From: Sphingomonadales bacterium UBA658
GTDB taxonomy: Bacteria > Pseudomonadota > Alphaproteobacteria > Sphingomonadales > Sphingomonadaceae
NCBI GenBank assembly: GCA_002299195.1
Contig: DBOA01000045.1
Coordinates: 1 to 9,863 of the forward strand
DNA: 9,863 bases
Reading direction: 5' to 3'
Positions within the stretch are counted from its first letter, which is position 1, and every line of letters starts with the position of its first letter. This document shows positions 1-6,707 of this stretch, piece after piece. The position numbers and the translations under genes are program-made. The notes below the pieces were generated by a model, which saw only the letters and a list, made by a program, of their open reading frames with translations, was not told the origin of the DNA and ran no database searches.

Positions 1-2
1 TG

Positions 3-62
3 CGTCATAACTTCATGGACCTTGCCGTTTCTAACGGTAAATGGCAAGCATTCGCCATATGA
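3..62 (+). CDS. C-terminal end of an unidentified upstream gene (partial)
   Basis: The third forward frame is open from the left edge and ends at a TGA at 60-62, giving a tail of 19 residues that closes with KWQAFAI. The other two forward frames are less attractive: one stops at 8-10, and the other runs only to 64-66. The TGA overlaps the ATG at 59 in the classic ATGA arrangement of translationally coupled genes, which is the main reason to believe this frame is coding. Too little is visible to name a family. It would be the upstream member of an operon with the hydroxylase gene that follows. Twenty codons of open frame can arise by chance, so confidence is moderate at best. Confidence 0.45.
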   Translation, partial: RHNFMDLAVSNGKWQAFAI

Positions 63-1243
63 ATGAGACCGCACCACCGGCCGAAGCGGCCAGACTGAAC
101 AGCGAAGGCATGCTTGCACTACGAGCCGGAAGCTTTGCCGAGGCGGAGCGCCTGTTCGTGGCCGCAACGACGCATGACACGATGTCGAGCGCGCTTTGGA
201 AAAATGTTGCCACTGCACGGCGCGCGCAGGGCGACGACACAGGGGAAATGCAGGCGCTGGACGCGGCAATCAGCATCGATCGCCGGGACTTCATGGGCTG
301 GCTCCGCAAGGCCGAACTGCATGAACGTACGGGCGAAAAGGCCGAGGCGCTGGTCGCTTGGAGCGGCGTGCTCCAAATGGCGGCGAACGCATCAGACCTA
401 TCTCCCGATATTGCCGCCGCACTGCACAGGGGGCAGGCGTTTGTTTCGCAAGCGACACTCCAGATCGCGGACGCGGTCAGCACGGAACTGGCGCCATTAT
501 CTGCGGCCATGGATGAAACAGAGCTGCGCCGCAGCAAGGCATTTGTCGATGTGGCGCTGGGCCGCCGACGGACCTATGTGAACACATGCGACGGCTTATA
601 TTACCCCTTCCTTCCGGCGGACGAATTTTTCGACAGGCATCATTTCCCATGGATGCCTGCCATTGAGGCTGCGACAGACGAAATACGCCAAGAGTTAGAG
701 GCGCTGCTTGCCGATCCCGCCGATGCCTTGCGGCCTTATGTTCGGATGGATTCAGGTGTCCCTGAAAATAAATGGTCAGCGCTTGACCAGTCGCTTGCCT
801 GGGGCGCATGCTTTTTGTGGGAATATGGGCAACCCAACAAGGCCGTCTTAGACCGCTGCCCGCGTACAGCCGCCGCCTTGGCCAGCTTACCGACGACAAC
901 GCTTCCGGATCGTGCACCCAGCGCGTTTTTCTCAATATTGAAGCCGCATACCCGAATTCCGCCGCATACAGGGGTGACCAATACCCGTGCGATTGTGCAT
1001 TTGCCGCTGATCGTGCCCGAGAAATGCGGCTTCCGCGTTGGGGGCGAAACCCGCGAATGGAAAGTGGGAACGGCTTTTGCCTTTGATGATACCATCGAAC
1101 ATGAAGCGTGGAACGATAGTGAGCACAATCGTGCGGTTCTTATCTTTGATGTGTGGAACCCCCATTTAACCGTTGCTGAACAAAATGTTATCGCCCGTTA
1201 TTATGCTGCGGCTGACGCAACAGGCTTTAAAATCACGCATTAA
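59..1243 (+). CDS. TPR-containing aspartyl/asparaginyl beta-hydroxylase family protein
   Basis: A predicted Fe(II)/2-oxoglutarate-dependent dioxygenase of the AspH family (Asp_Arg_Hydrox, PF05118), 394 residues. About residues 6-105 form helical tetratricopeptide-like repeats, with segments such as EGMLALRAGSFAEAERLF and GEKAEALVAWSGVLQ; these probably bind a protein partner. The catalytic half, about 180-380, carries the family signature: IPPHTG with His303, NTR with Arg310, a CGF...W..G core, FDDTIEHEAWN with His348, and Arg358 before FDVWNP. By analogy with human AspH, His303 and His348 bind iron without a carboxylate ligand and Arg358 holds 2-oxoglutarate. There is no signal peptide, so it is likely cytosolic. 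An in-frame ATG lies at 41, but I chose 59 because its ATGA overlaps the stop of the upstream frame, suggesting translational coupling; neither start has a strong Shine-Dalgarno. The substrate is unknown, and free amino acid, peptide or lipid-linked targets are all possible. Confidence 0.88.
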   Translation: MNETAPPAEAARLNSEGMLALRAGSFAEAERLFVAATTHDTMSSALWKNVATARRAQGDDTGEMQALDAAISIDRRDFMGWLRKAELHERTGEKAEALVAWSGVLQMAANASDLSPDIAAALHRGQAFVSQATLQIADAVSTELAPLSAAMDETELRRSKAFVDVALGRRRTYVNTCDGLYYPFLPADEFFDRHHFPWMPAIEAATDEIRQELEALLADPADALRPYVRMDSGVPENKWSALDQSLAWGACFLWEYGQPNKAVLDRCPRTAAALASLPTTTLPDRAPSAFFSILKPHTRIPPHTGVTNTRAIVHLPLIVPEKCGFRVGGETREWKVGTAFAFDDTIEHEAWNDSEHNRAVLIFDVWNPHLTVAEQNVIARYYAAADATGFKITH

Positions 1244-1258
1244 GTTAATTGATTTTTT
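1229..1258 (+). terminator. AT-rich hairpin with T-run at the end of the hydroxylase gene (candidate terminator)
   Basis: AAAATCA at 1229-1235 is matched by TGATTTT at 1250-1256, and the interior holds ATTA/TAAT arms around a three-base loop. A run of six T covers 1253-1258. The structure spans the stop codon at 1241-1243. The stem is AT-rich, has a CGC bulge and shares part of its T-run with the stem, so it is weaker than a typical intrinsic terminator. It is the only hairpin plus T-run I found in this gap. Confidence 0.3.
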
Positions 1259-1263
1259 CCTCT

Positions 1264-1298
1264 TTACTTGCACTGAAAAGCGCCTGTGTTACTTGCAC
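1264..1298 (+). repeat. Two direct copies of TTACTTGCAC, 25 bp apart
   Basis: TTACTTGCAC occurs at 1264-1273 and again at 1289-1298, identical over 10 bases and different immediately outside. Both lie in the 82-base gap between the hydroxylase gene and the small exported protein, ending 28 bases before its ATG. The spacing is about two and a half helical turns, so the copies would sit on opposite faces of the helix. They may be a tandem regulator site or part of the promoter for the small gene, but no clear -35/-10 pair can be assigned. Confidence 0.4.
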
Positions 1299-1325
1299 CG
1301 CGCCTCTCAACGGAGAAACATTCAC

Positions 1326-1643
1326 ATGCGACCAATTCTATTCACAGCCTTAACCATTGGCATCATGACCTCGGCTTTGGCGCAGGCGCCGGTGTCTGCG
1401 CCTGTAGCGGCTCCAGCATCTGCATCGACATCGCAAGGCAACACTTCGACGGTAGCATCGGACGCGACCTCAGCCAAATCCGACAACACCATGCGGTGCC
1501 GCACTGTTCGTGTGACGGGTTCACTGGTGAAAAAGGGCAAGGTTTGCAAAACGCTTGCGCAGTGGCGCCAGATGACAGAGTCCGGAAATGAACTCGCCCG
1601 CCGTTTGGTGGAGGATGGAACTTCACGTCCAAGCGGTCAGTGA
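1326..1643 (+). CDS. Small exported Ala/Ser-rich protein with two cysteines, function unknown
   Basis: A 105-residue protein I cannot assign to a characterised family. It opens with a Sec-type signal peptide (MRPILFTALTIGIMTSALAQA, cleavage likely after the second ALA/AQA region near residue 20). A low-complexity Ala/Ser/Thr/Pro linker follows to about residue 53, then a compact basic domain of about 50 residues. That domain holds Cys58 in MRCRTVRVTGS and Cys74 in GKVCKTLAQW; the two could form a disulfide after export. I have an impression that short 'CRxVxVTGS...VCKTxxQW' proteins are common in sphingomonads, but this is from memory. The frame is open further upstream to 1173, but the ATG at 1326 has GGAGA at 1312-1316, nine bases away, and directly yields the signal peptide. 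It stands alone, convergent with clpB, 65 bases from that gene's stop. Confidence 0.72.
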   Translation: MRPILFTALTIGIMTSALAQAPVSAPVAAPASASTSQGNTSTVASDATSAKSDNTMRCRTVRVTGSLVKKGKVCKTLAQWRQMTESGNELARRLVEDGTSRPSGQ

Positions 1644-1708
1644 TCCTGCTTTTGCCGGGTGAAATGGCGGATGTGAATCGGGGAAGCTCAAAAGCTGCCG
1701 CGTGACTC

Positions 1709-4285
1709 TCATACCGCCAACTTCAACGCCCCATCCCCTTCCTCGACCTTAACCGTGGAGCCATCGGGCACTTCCCCGCGCAGCAGCAGATCCGCCAAAG
1801 GATCCTGCAAATATCGCTGAATAGCGCGCTTGAGCGGACGTGCGCCGTATACGGGGTCGTAACCCACGCGGCCAAGCCACGCCTTTGCCTCTTCGGATAA
1901 AGCGAGCGTGATTTTGCGATCCTTCAACAGCTTTTGCACGCGTTGCACCTGAATCTCGACAATCGGTGCCATGTGATTGGCACCAAGCCGGTGGAACAGA
2001 ATGACCTCGTCGAGGCGGTTGAGGAATTCGAGCCGGAAATGGCCCCGCACGATTTCCATCACTTGCGGTTCGACCTCTTTCACATCCTGACCATCCTCCA
2101 ACGCGGCGAGATGCTGGCTGCCCAGATTGGAGGTGAGGATGATGAGCGTGTTTGAAAAGTCCACCGTGCGGCCCTGACCATCGGTGAGGCGGCCATCGTC
2201 GAGTACCTGAAGCAGGATGTTGAAGACGTCGGAGTGCGCTTTTTCGACTTCGTCGAACAACACCACTTGATAGGGCCGACGCCGGACAGCCTCGGTCAGG
2301 ACACCGCCTTCTTCATATCCGACATAGCCCGGAGGCGCACCGACCAGCCGCGATACGCTGTGCTTTTCCATAAATTCGGACATGTCGATGCGGACCATCG
2401 CATTGTCGTCATCGAACAGAAATGATGCGAGCGCCTTGGTCAGTTCGGTTTTACCAACGCCCGTGGGCCCTAGGAACAGGAAGGAACCAAGCGGCCTGTT
2501 CGGGTCCTGAAGCCCTGCGCGGCTGCGGCGCACGGCCTTGGATACAGCGGCCACGGCATCTTGCTGCCCGATCACCCGCGCGCCAATCAGTTGCTCCATA
2601 TTGAGCAACTTGTCGCGCTCGCCCTCAAGCATCTTGTCGACAGGAATGCCTGTCCAGCGGCTGACAACGCTGGCGATATCCTGCGCGGTTACTTCCTCGC
2701 GCAGCATGGCGTTGCCTGCCGCGGATTCTGCTTCGGACAATTGCCGCTCAAGGCCGGGGATTGCGCCATATTGCAGCTCGCCCGCCTTGGCGAGATCGCC
2801 CGAACGTTGCGCCTGCTCAAGCTCGATACGCGCGGTGTCGAGCTGCTCCTTGATCTTCGCCTCTGCCGAAATCTTGTCTTTTTCCGCCTGCCAGCGTTGC
2901 GTCAGTTCGGATGATTGCTGCTCCAGATTGGCAAGTTCATTCTCGAGCGTGGCCAGACGGTCCTTTGACGCGGCATCGCTTTCCTTGCCAAGCGCCTCAC
3001 GCTCGATTTTGAGCTGAATGATACGCCGGTCGAGCGTCTCGATTTCTTCGGGCTTGGATTCCACTTCCATGCGGAGCCGCGACGCGGCTTCGTCCATCAG
3101 GTCGATGGCTTTATCGGGCAGGAACCGGTCGGCAATGTAGCGGTGCGATAATGTCGCCGCGCTCACCAACGCGCCATCGGTGATCCGCACGCCATGGTGC
3201 AGTTCATATTTCTCTTTCAACCCGCGCAGGATTGAAATCGTATCTTCGACCGTTGGCTCACCGACGAACACGGGTTGGAACCGGCGTTGCAGTGCGGGGT
3301 CTTTTTCGACATGCTTTTGATATTCGTCGAGCGTCGTCGCGCCGATGCAGTGCAATTCGCCGCGCGACAAAGCAGGTTTGATGAGGTTCGCCGCGTCCAT
3401 CGCGCCTTCGCCTTTGCCCGCGCCGACGAGCGTGTGCATTTCATCAATGAACAGGATGATGTCACCTTCGGCTTGCTTCACCTCATCCAGCACACCCTTC
3501 AGCCGCTCTTCAAATTCGCCGCGATATTTCGCGCCGGCAATCAAGGCGCCCATGTCGAGTGACAAGAGCTTGCGGCCTTTCAGGCTGTCGGGCACGTCAC
3601 CATTGGCGATGCGCAGCGCCAGTCCTTCGGCAATGGCCGTTTTGCCGACGCCGGGTTCACCGATCAGGACAGGGTTATTCTTTGTGCGTCGCGCAAGAAT
3701 TTGAATGGTGCGGCGGATTTCTTCATCACGGCCGATGACAGGGTCAAGCTTACCCGCTCGGGCCACTTCCGTCAGGTCACGCGCGAATTTCTTGAGCGCA
3801 TCATAGCGGTCTTCCGCGCCAGCGGTGTCTGCGGAGCGACCACCACGCAGCGCGTTAATCGCGGCGTTCAGACCCTCGGCTGTGATGGCAGCACTGGCCA
3901 AAGCCTTACCTGCAGTCGTGGTTGAGGCCAGCGCAAGCGCGAGCAACAACCGTTCAACGGTCACATAGCTGTCGCCAGCTTTTTGCGCGACCTGTTCAGC
4001 AGAATCGAGAACACGTACGGCGTCATTATCAAGCCCCGGCGTCTGCTGCGCGCCGCCGCCGGACACGGCAGGCACCTTCGCCAACGCTGCATCGGTTTCG
4101 CGCAAGGCTGTCGCGGCGTCGCCGCCAGCCGCCTTGATAAGGCTAGACGCCATACCTTGTTCATCTTCCAGCAACGCTTTGAGGAGATGCTCAGACCCAA
4201 TACGCTGATGGCTCATACGAATGGCCACGGTCTGCGCGCTTTGCAGAAAACCCTTGGCCCGGTCGGTGAATTTCTCGAGGTTCAT
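1709..4285 (-). CDS. clpB: ATP-dependent chaperone ClpB (protein disaggregase)
   Basis: Hexameric AAA+ disaggregase that works with DnaK/DnaJ/GrpE to pull polypeptides out of aggregates in the cytosol. At 858 residues it matches the usual ClpB length. The Clp N-domain occupies about 1-145. AAA-1 has Walker A GEPGVGKT at 209-216, Walker B ending in Asp281-Glu282, the pore-loop Tyr254 in KYRGEFEER, and paired arginines 334-335 as likely arginine fingers. The coiled-coil middle domain, about 405-525, distinguishes ClpB from ClpA. AAA-2 has Walker A GPTGVGKT at 606-613, Walker B with Asp678-Glu679, the pore loop GYVGYEEGG at 653-661, and the sensor-2 GAR at 814-816. No ClpP-binding tripeptide context or truncation is apparent. 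On its own strand AGGAAA lies six bases before the ATG, supporting this start. It is transcribed alone and divergently from the acylase gene. Heat-shock control is expected for the family, but no clean sigma-32 site is visible. Confidence 0.98.
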   Translation of the reverse strand: MNLEKFTDRAKGFLQSAQTVAIRMSHQRIGSEHLLKALLEDEQGMASSLIKAAGGDAATALRETDAALAKVPAVSGGGAQQTPGLDNDAVRVLDSAEQVAQKAGDSYVTVERLLLALALASTTTAGKALASAAITAEGLNAAINALRGGRSADTAGAEDRYDALKKFARDLTEVARAGKLDPVIGRDEEIRRTIQILARRTKNNPVLIGEPGVGKTAIAEGLALRIANGDVPDSLKGRKLLSLDMGALIAGAKYRGEFEERLKGVLDEVKQAEGDIILFIDEMHTLVGAGKGEGAMDAANLIKPALSRGELHCIGATTLDEYQKHVEKDPALQRRFQPVFVGEPTVEDTISILRGLKEKYELHHGVRITDGALVSAATLSHRYIADRFLPDKAIDLMDEAASRLRMEVESKPEEIETLDRRIIQLKIEREALGKESDAASKDRLATLENELANLEQQSSELTQRWQAEKDKISAEAKIKEQLDTARIELEQAQRSGDLAKAGELQYGAIPGLERQLSEAESAAGNAMLREEVTAQDIASVVSRWTGIPVDKMLEGERDKLLNMEQLIGARVIGQQDAVAAVSKAVRRSRAGLQDPNRPLGSFLFLGPTGVGKTELTKALASFLFDDDNAMVRIDMSEFMEKHSVSRLVGAPPGYVGYEEGGVLTEAVRRRPYQVVLFDEVEKAHSDVFNILLQVLDDGRLTDGQGRTVDFSNTLIILTSNLGSQHLAALEDGQDVKEVEPQVMEIVRGHFRLEFLNRLDEVILFHRLGANHMAPIVEIQVQRVQKLLKDRKITLALSEEAKAWLGRVGYDPVYGARPLKRAIQRYLQDPLADLLLRGEVPDGSTVKVEEGDGALKLAV

Positions 4286-4345
4286 GCGCTATTTCCTAGA
4301 TTGGCGTTGCTGCCCCGGTGCGAGGCAAACGCAACTTATATGAAG

Positions 4346-4373
4346 AATGTAGTGCAGCATTTTCGCCACACAA
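4346..4373 (-). promoter_or_regulatory. Candidate clpB promoter
   Basis: Reading on the minus strand, TTGTGT (4373-4368) and TACATT (4351-4346) are separated by 16 bases, a plausible housekeeping-type -35/-10 pair about 60 bases upstream of the clpB ATG. The -35 is preceded by C, giving CTTG, which also begins sigma-32 -35 elements, but the downstream CACTACATTC is only a poor match to a heat-shock -10. Assignment is by eye, and no transcription data are available. Confidence 0.3.
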
Positions 4374-4492
4374 GACGCGCTGATGGTCGGGCTGCCATGT
4401 TCCTTGCTGCGCATGGAAGGACTTTCCTTTCGCAAAGACTTGGTTATGCCCGTCTTCTGAGAGAGCGGACCGGAATAACACGGTCTCGTCGT

Positions 4493-4500
4493 GGGGGAGA
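4493..4500 (+). promoter_or_regulatory. Purine-rich ribosome binding site that decides the acylase start
   Basis: GGGGGAGA precedes three possible in-frame starts: GTG 4491, which overlaps the site itself, ATG 4503 and ATG 4506. Taking GGAG at 4496-4499 as the core, ATG 4506 has a six-base spacer and ATG 4503 only three, so 4506 is favoured. Translation from 4506 or 4503 differs by one Met and does not alter the signal peptide. Confidence 0.6.
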
Positions 4501-4505
4501 ATATG

Positions 4506-6614
4506 ATGCGTAAATTTTTGTGGGCGTCTTTGGCGCTTGCCGGTGTGGTTGCAGGCGCAGGTGCCTTGTGGGAACCGCTGGCAGCGACTGAATATGAAAC
4601 CGCCAAGCGGACCTATGATGCCGAGATTGTGCGCGACGAATATGGCGTGCCGCATATCAATGGCGCGACCGATGCGGACACGGCTTATGGTCTTGCCTAT
4701 GCCCACGCCGAAGACGATTTTTCGACGATAGAAGATGTCGTGGCGATGACCCGCGGCCGTTACGGCGCGTTGGCTGGCTCTGACGGGGCGAAGGTCGATT
4801 ATGTCATGCACTTATTGGGCGCGCGGGAAACCGCCGAAAAGCGCTACATGGAATTGTCGCCAGAGGTACGCGCGGTGGCCGAAGCTTATGCCGCTGGGCT
4901 TAATTATTATGTATCGAAGCATCCGGGCGAAGCGCGCCTGTCGAAACTATTTCCGGTTACTGGACAGGACATCGTCACTGGCTTTGTTCTGCGCGCGCCA
5001 TTTTTCTATGGCCTTGATGGCGCAATCGGTGCGCTGACCGAAGGCAAGCCGCAGCCCAAAGAGAGCGCTGCGCCCATGACGCCAATCGGGCGCGATCCCG
5101 AAATGAACGGGTCCAACGCCTTTGCCCTCGCGCCAAAGCGCATGGCCGATGGCAAGACCTGGCTGATTTCCAATTCGCACCAGCCTTATGAAGGGCAAGT
5201 GGCATGGTATGAGGCGGTGACCCATTCGGGCGAAGGCCTTGATATGGCAGGCGCATTGTTCCCGGGGTCGCCCTTCGTACTGTTGGGGCATAACCGCCAC
5301 CTTGGCTGGACCAACACGGTCAATCGCCCGGACCTGATTGATGTCTATAAATTGGTGATGAATGATGCGGGCGATAAATATCGTTATGATGGCAAATGGC
5401 TGCCGCTCAATTCAAAGCGTTTCTGGTTGCCCGTCAAGTTCGGGCCATTCAATCTGCCCGTGCCACAGACAGTGTATCGATCAGTACATGGTCCGGTTAT
5501 CAAGAATGATAAGGGCTATTTCGCCATCCGCTATGCGGGCATCGACAGCGTAAAGGTCGTCGAGCAATATTACCGGAATACCAAAGCAACGAATTGGGAT
5601 GAGTGGACCAAGTCCATGTCGATTGGCGGGATTCCTGCCACCAATTTCATCTATGCCGACAAAACCGGCCGCGTTGCCTATATCTACAATGCGCTCTTCC
5701 CTGATCGCAAACCGGGCTATGATTACACCAAGCAGCTTCCCGGCGATACGTCTGCTGCTATGTGGTCCGGCCCTGTTGGCTTTGACCGCTATCCTAAGAT
5801 TGTCGATCCAGCATCGGGCTTTGTCCAGAACGCGAATAACACGCCGTTTCTGGCGGCTGGTCCGGGTTCGGAAATGAACCCGGCGGACTATTCGCCGTAT
5901 CTGGGCATCGAACGTGGCATGACCAACCGGGGCCTGCGCGCAACCGAGTTGCTGGCGGCGGATGCGTCAATCACACCGGAAGAGCTGCTCGCGATCAAGA
6001 TGGACATGACCTACAGCAAGCAGAGCTGGGTCGGGCCATGGATGGCGTCCTTTGCCGCGTTGGACCTGAAAGATGCGCCGGAACTCGCCAAGGCCCAAAA
6101 GCTTCTGGCCAGCTGGGACTGGTCAAGTGATGGCAAGGGCGATGCCGACGCATTCGCCGAACGCATCATTCGTTTTGGTGCACGTCTGAACTGGCGCGGT
6201 GAGCCAATGCCCGATCCCCGCAAAACGCTTCAGGAAGCGGTCGATGAATTCAAGAAGCGCTTTGGCAGAATTGATCCGCAGCTTGGCGATATCCAGCGGC
6301 TGCGGCGTGGCAATGTTGACTTGCCCATGTTTGGCGGAAGCGATGCCCTGCGCGCGACGACGATGTGGGATCCTGACCAAGCCGATGGCAAGGTCCGCGT
6401 CCGGCATGGTGACAGCTACATCATGCTGATCCGCTGGGACAAAAATGGCGGCGTTATATCGGAATCGATCCAGCCATATGGTGCGGCAACCACGCGGCCC
6501 GAATCGCCGCATTATACCGACCAGATGAAGCTGTTTGTCGCGGGCAAATATAAGCCCGTTCATTTCGAATGGGCCGACGCCGTGAAGCATGCAAAGCGCC
6601 GTTATCGGCCCTGA
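4506..6614 (+). CDS. Exported penicillin-acylase-family (Ntn-hydrolase) amidase, AHL- or cephalosporin-acylase-like
   Basis: A 702-residue precursor of the penicillin amidase family (PF01804), enzymes that cleave amide-linked acyl groups from beta-lactams, acyl-homoserine lactones or lipopeptides. A signal peptide (MRKFLWASLALAGVVAGAGA) predicts export. The alpha chain begins with the typical IVRDEYGVPHI segment. Autocatalytic cleavage is expected between Gly202 and Ser203 in NGSNAFAL, freeing Ser203 as the beta-chain nucleophile. Counting from Ser203 as beta-1, beta-23 is His (His225), beta-70 is Val (Val272), and QNANNTP places Asn at about beta-242/243. His23 and Val70 are the arrangement known from PvdQ-type AHL acylases and glutaryl-7-ACA acylases, whereas penicillin G acylase has Gln at 23. 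Length also suits those groups. A family-typical SPHYTDQ segment lies near the C terminus. It is divergent from clpB and 93 bases upstream of the M16 gene. The true substrate cannot be read from sequence. Confidence 0.93.
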   Translation: MRKFLWASLALAGVVAGAGALWEPLAATEYETAKRTYDAEIVRDEYGVPHINGATDADTAYGLAYAHAEDDFSTIEDVVAMTRGRYGALAGSDGAKVDYVMHLLGARETAEKRYMELSPEVRAVAEAYAAGLNYYVSKHPGEARLSKLFPVTGQDIVTGFVLRAPFFYGLDGAIGALTEGKPQPKESAAPMTPIGRDPEMNGSNAFALAPKRMADGKTWLISNSHQPYEGQVAWYEAVTHSGEGLDMAGALFPGSPFVLLGHNRHLGWTNTVNRPDLIDVYKLVMNDAGDKYRYDGKWLPLNSKRFWLPVKFGPFNLPVPQTVYRSVHGPVIKNDKGYFAIRYAGIDSVKVVEQYYRNTKATNWDEWTKSMSIGGIPATNFIYADKTGRVAYIYNALFPDRKPGYDYTKQLPGDTSAAMWSGPVGFDRYPKIVDPASGFVQNANNTPFLAAGPGSEMNPADYSPYLGIERGMTNRGLRATELLAADASITPEELLAIKMDMTYSKQSWVGPWMASFAALDLKDAPELAKAQKLLASWDWSSDGKGDADAFAERIIRFGARLNWRGEPMPDPRKTLQEAVDEFKKRFGRIDPQLGDIQRLRRGNVDLPMFGGSDALRATTMWDPDQADGKVRVRHGDSYIMLIRWDKNGGVISESIQPYGAATTRPESPHYTDQMKLFVAGKYKPVHFEWADAVKHAKRRYRP

Positions 6615-6637
6615 ACGGCGTTTGTCGAAAATGTGCA

Positions 6638-6681
6638 GCCGCCAGATTGTGTTTGTCCGTTTTGGCACTATCTCTGGCGGC
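6638..6681. repeat. Perfect 9-bp inverted repeat with 26-base spacer
   Basis: GCCGCCAGA at 6638-6646 is exactly complementary to TCTGGCGGC at 6673-6681. One more pair (6636/6683) is possible beyond a single A/A mismatch. It lies wholly within the 93-base gap between the acylase and M16 genes. As RNA it would form a stable GC-rich stem with a large loop just ahead of the M16 ribosome site. As DNA the arms bracket a possible promoter. No T-run follows the right arm, so it is not a canonical intrinsic terminator. Confidence 0.6.
6647..6674 (+). promoter_or_regulatory. Weak candidate promoter for the M16 peptidase gene
   Basis: TTGTGT at 6647-6652 and TATCTC at 6669-6674 are 16 bases apart, and the ATG lies 33 bases after the second box. 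The pair begins directly after the left arm of the inverted repeat, and the right arm overlaps its last two bases. Both hexamers match the consensus only partly, so this is a suggestion. Confidence 0.22.
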
Positions 6682-6707
6682 AGTAAAAATATCTTTGGGA
6701 GCATATC

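Noticed and set aside
1644..1708. Terminator between the convergent small gene and clpB
   Set aside because: The best pairing, around AGCT CAAA AGCT at about 1684-1695, has only four clean pairs and no T-run on either strand.
2538..3017. Forward-strand open frame opposite the ClpB middle domain
   Set aside because: It is antisense to well-conserved clpB, and its Ser/Ala-rich low-complexity translation is typical of a shadow frame.
4286..4505. CIRCE element or clear sigma-32 promoter for clpB
   Set aside because: No 9-bp inverted repeat of CIRCE type is present, and the only CTTG candidate lacks a good heat-shock -10.
4296..4811. Minus-strand open frame across the clpB/acylase gap, 171 codons
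   Set aside because: Most of it is antisense to the acylase signal peptide and alpha chain, and the translation looks random. The gap portion alone is not enough to support a gene.
6638..6683. Inverted repeat as an intrinsic terminator of the acylase gene
   Set aside because: The 26-base loop is long and the right arm is followed by AGTAAAAATAT, not a T-run.
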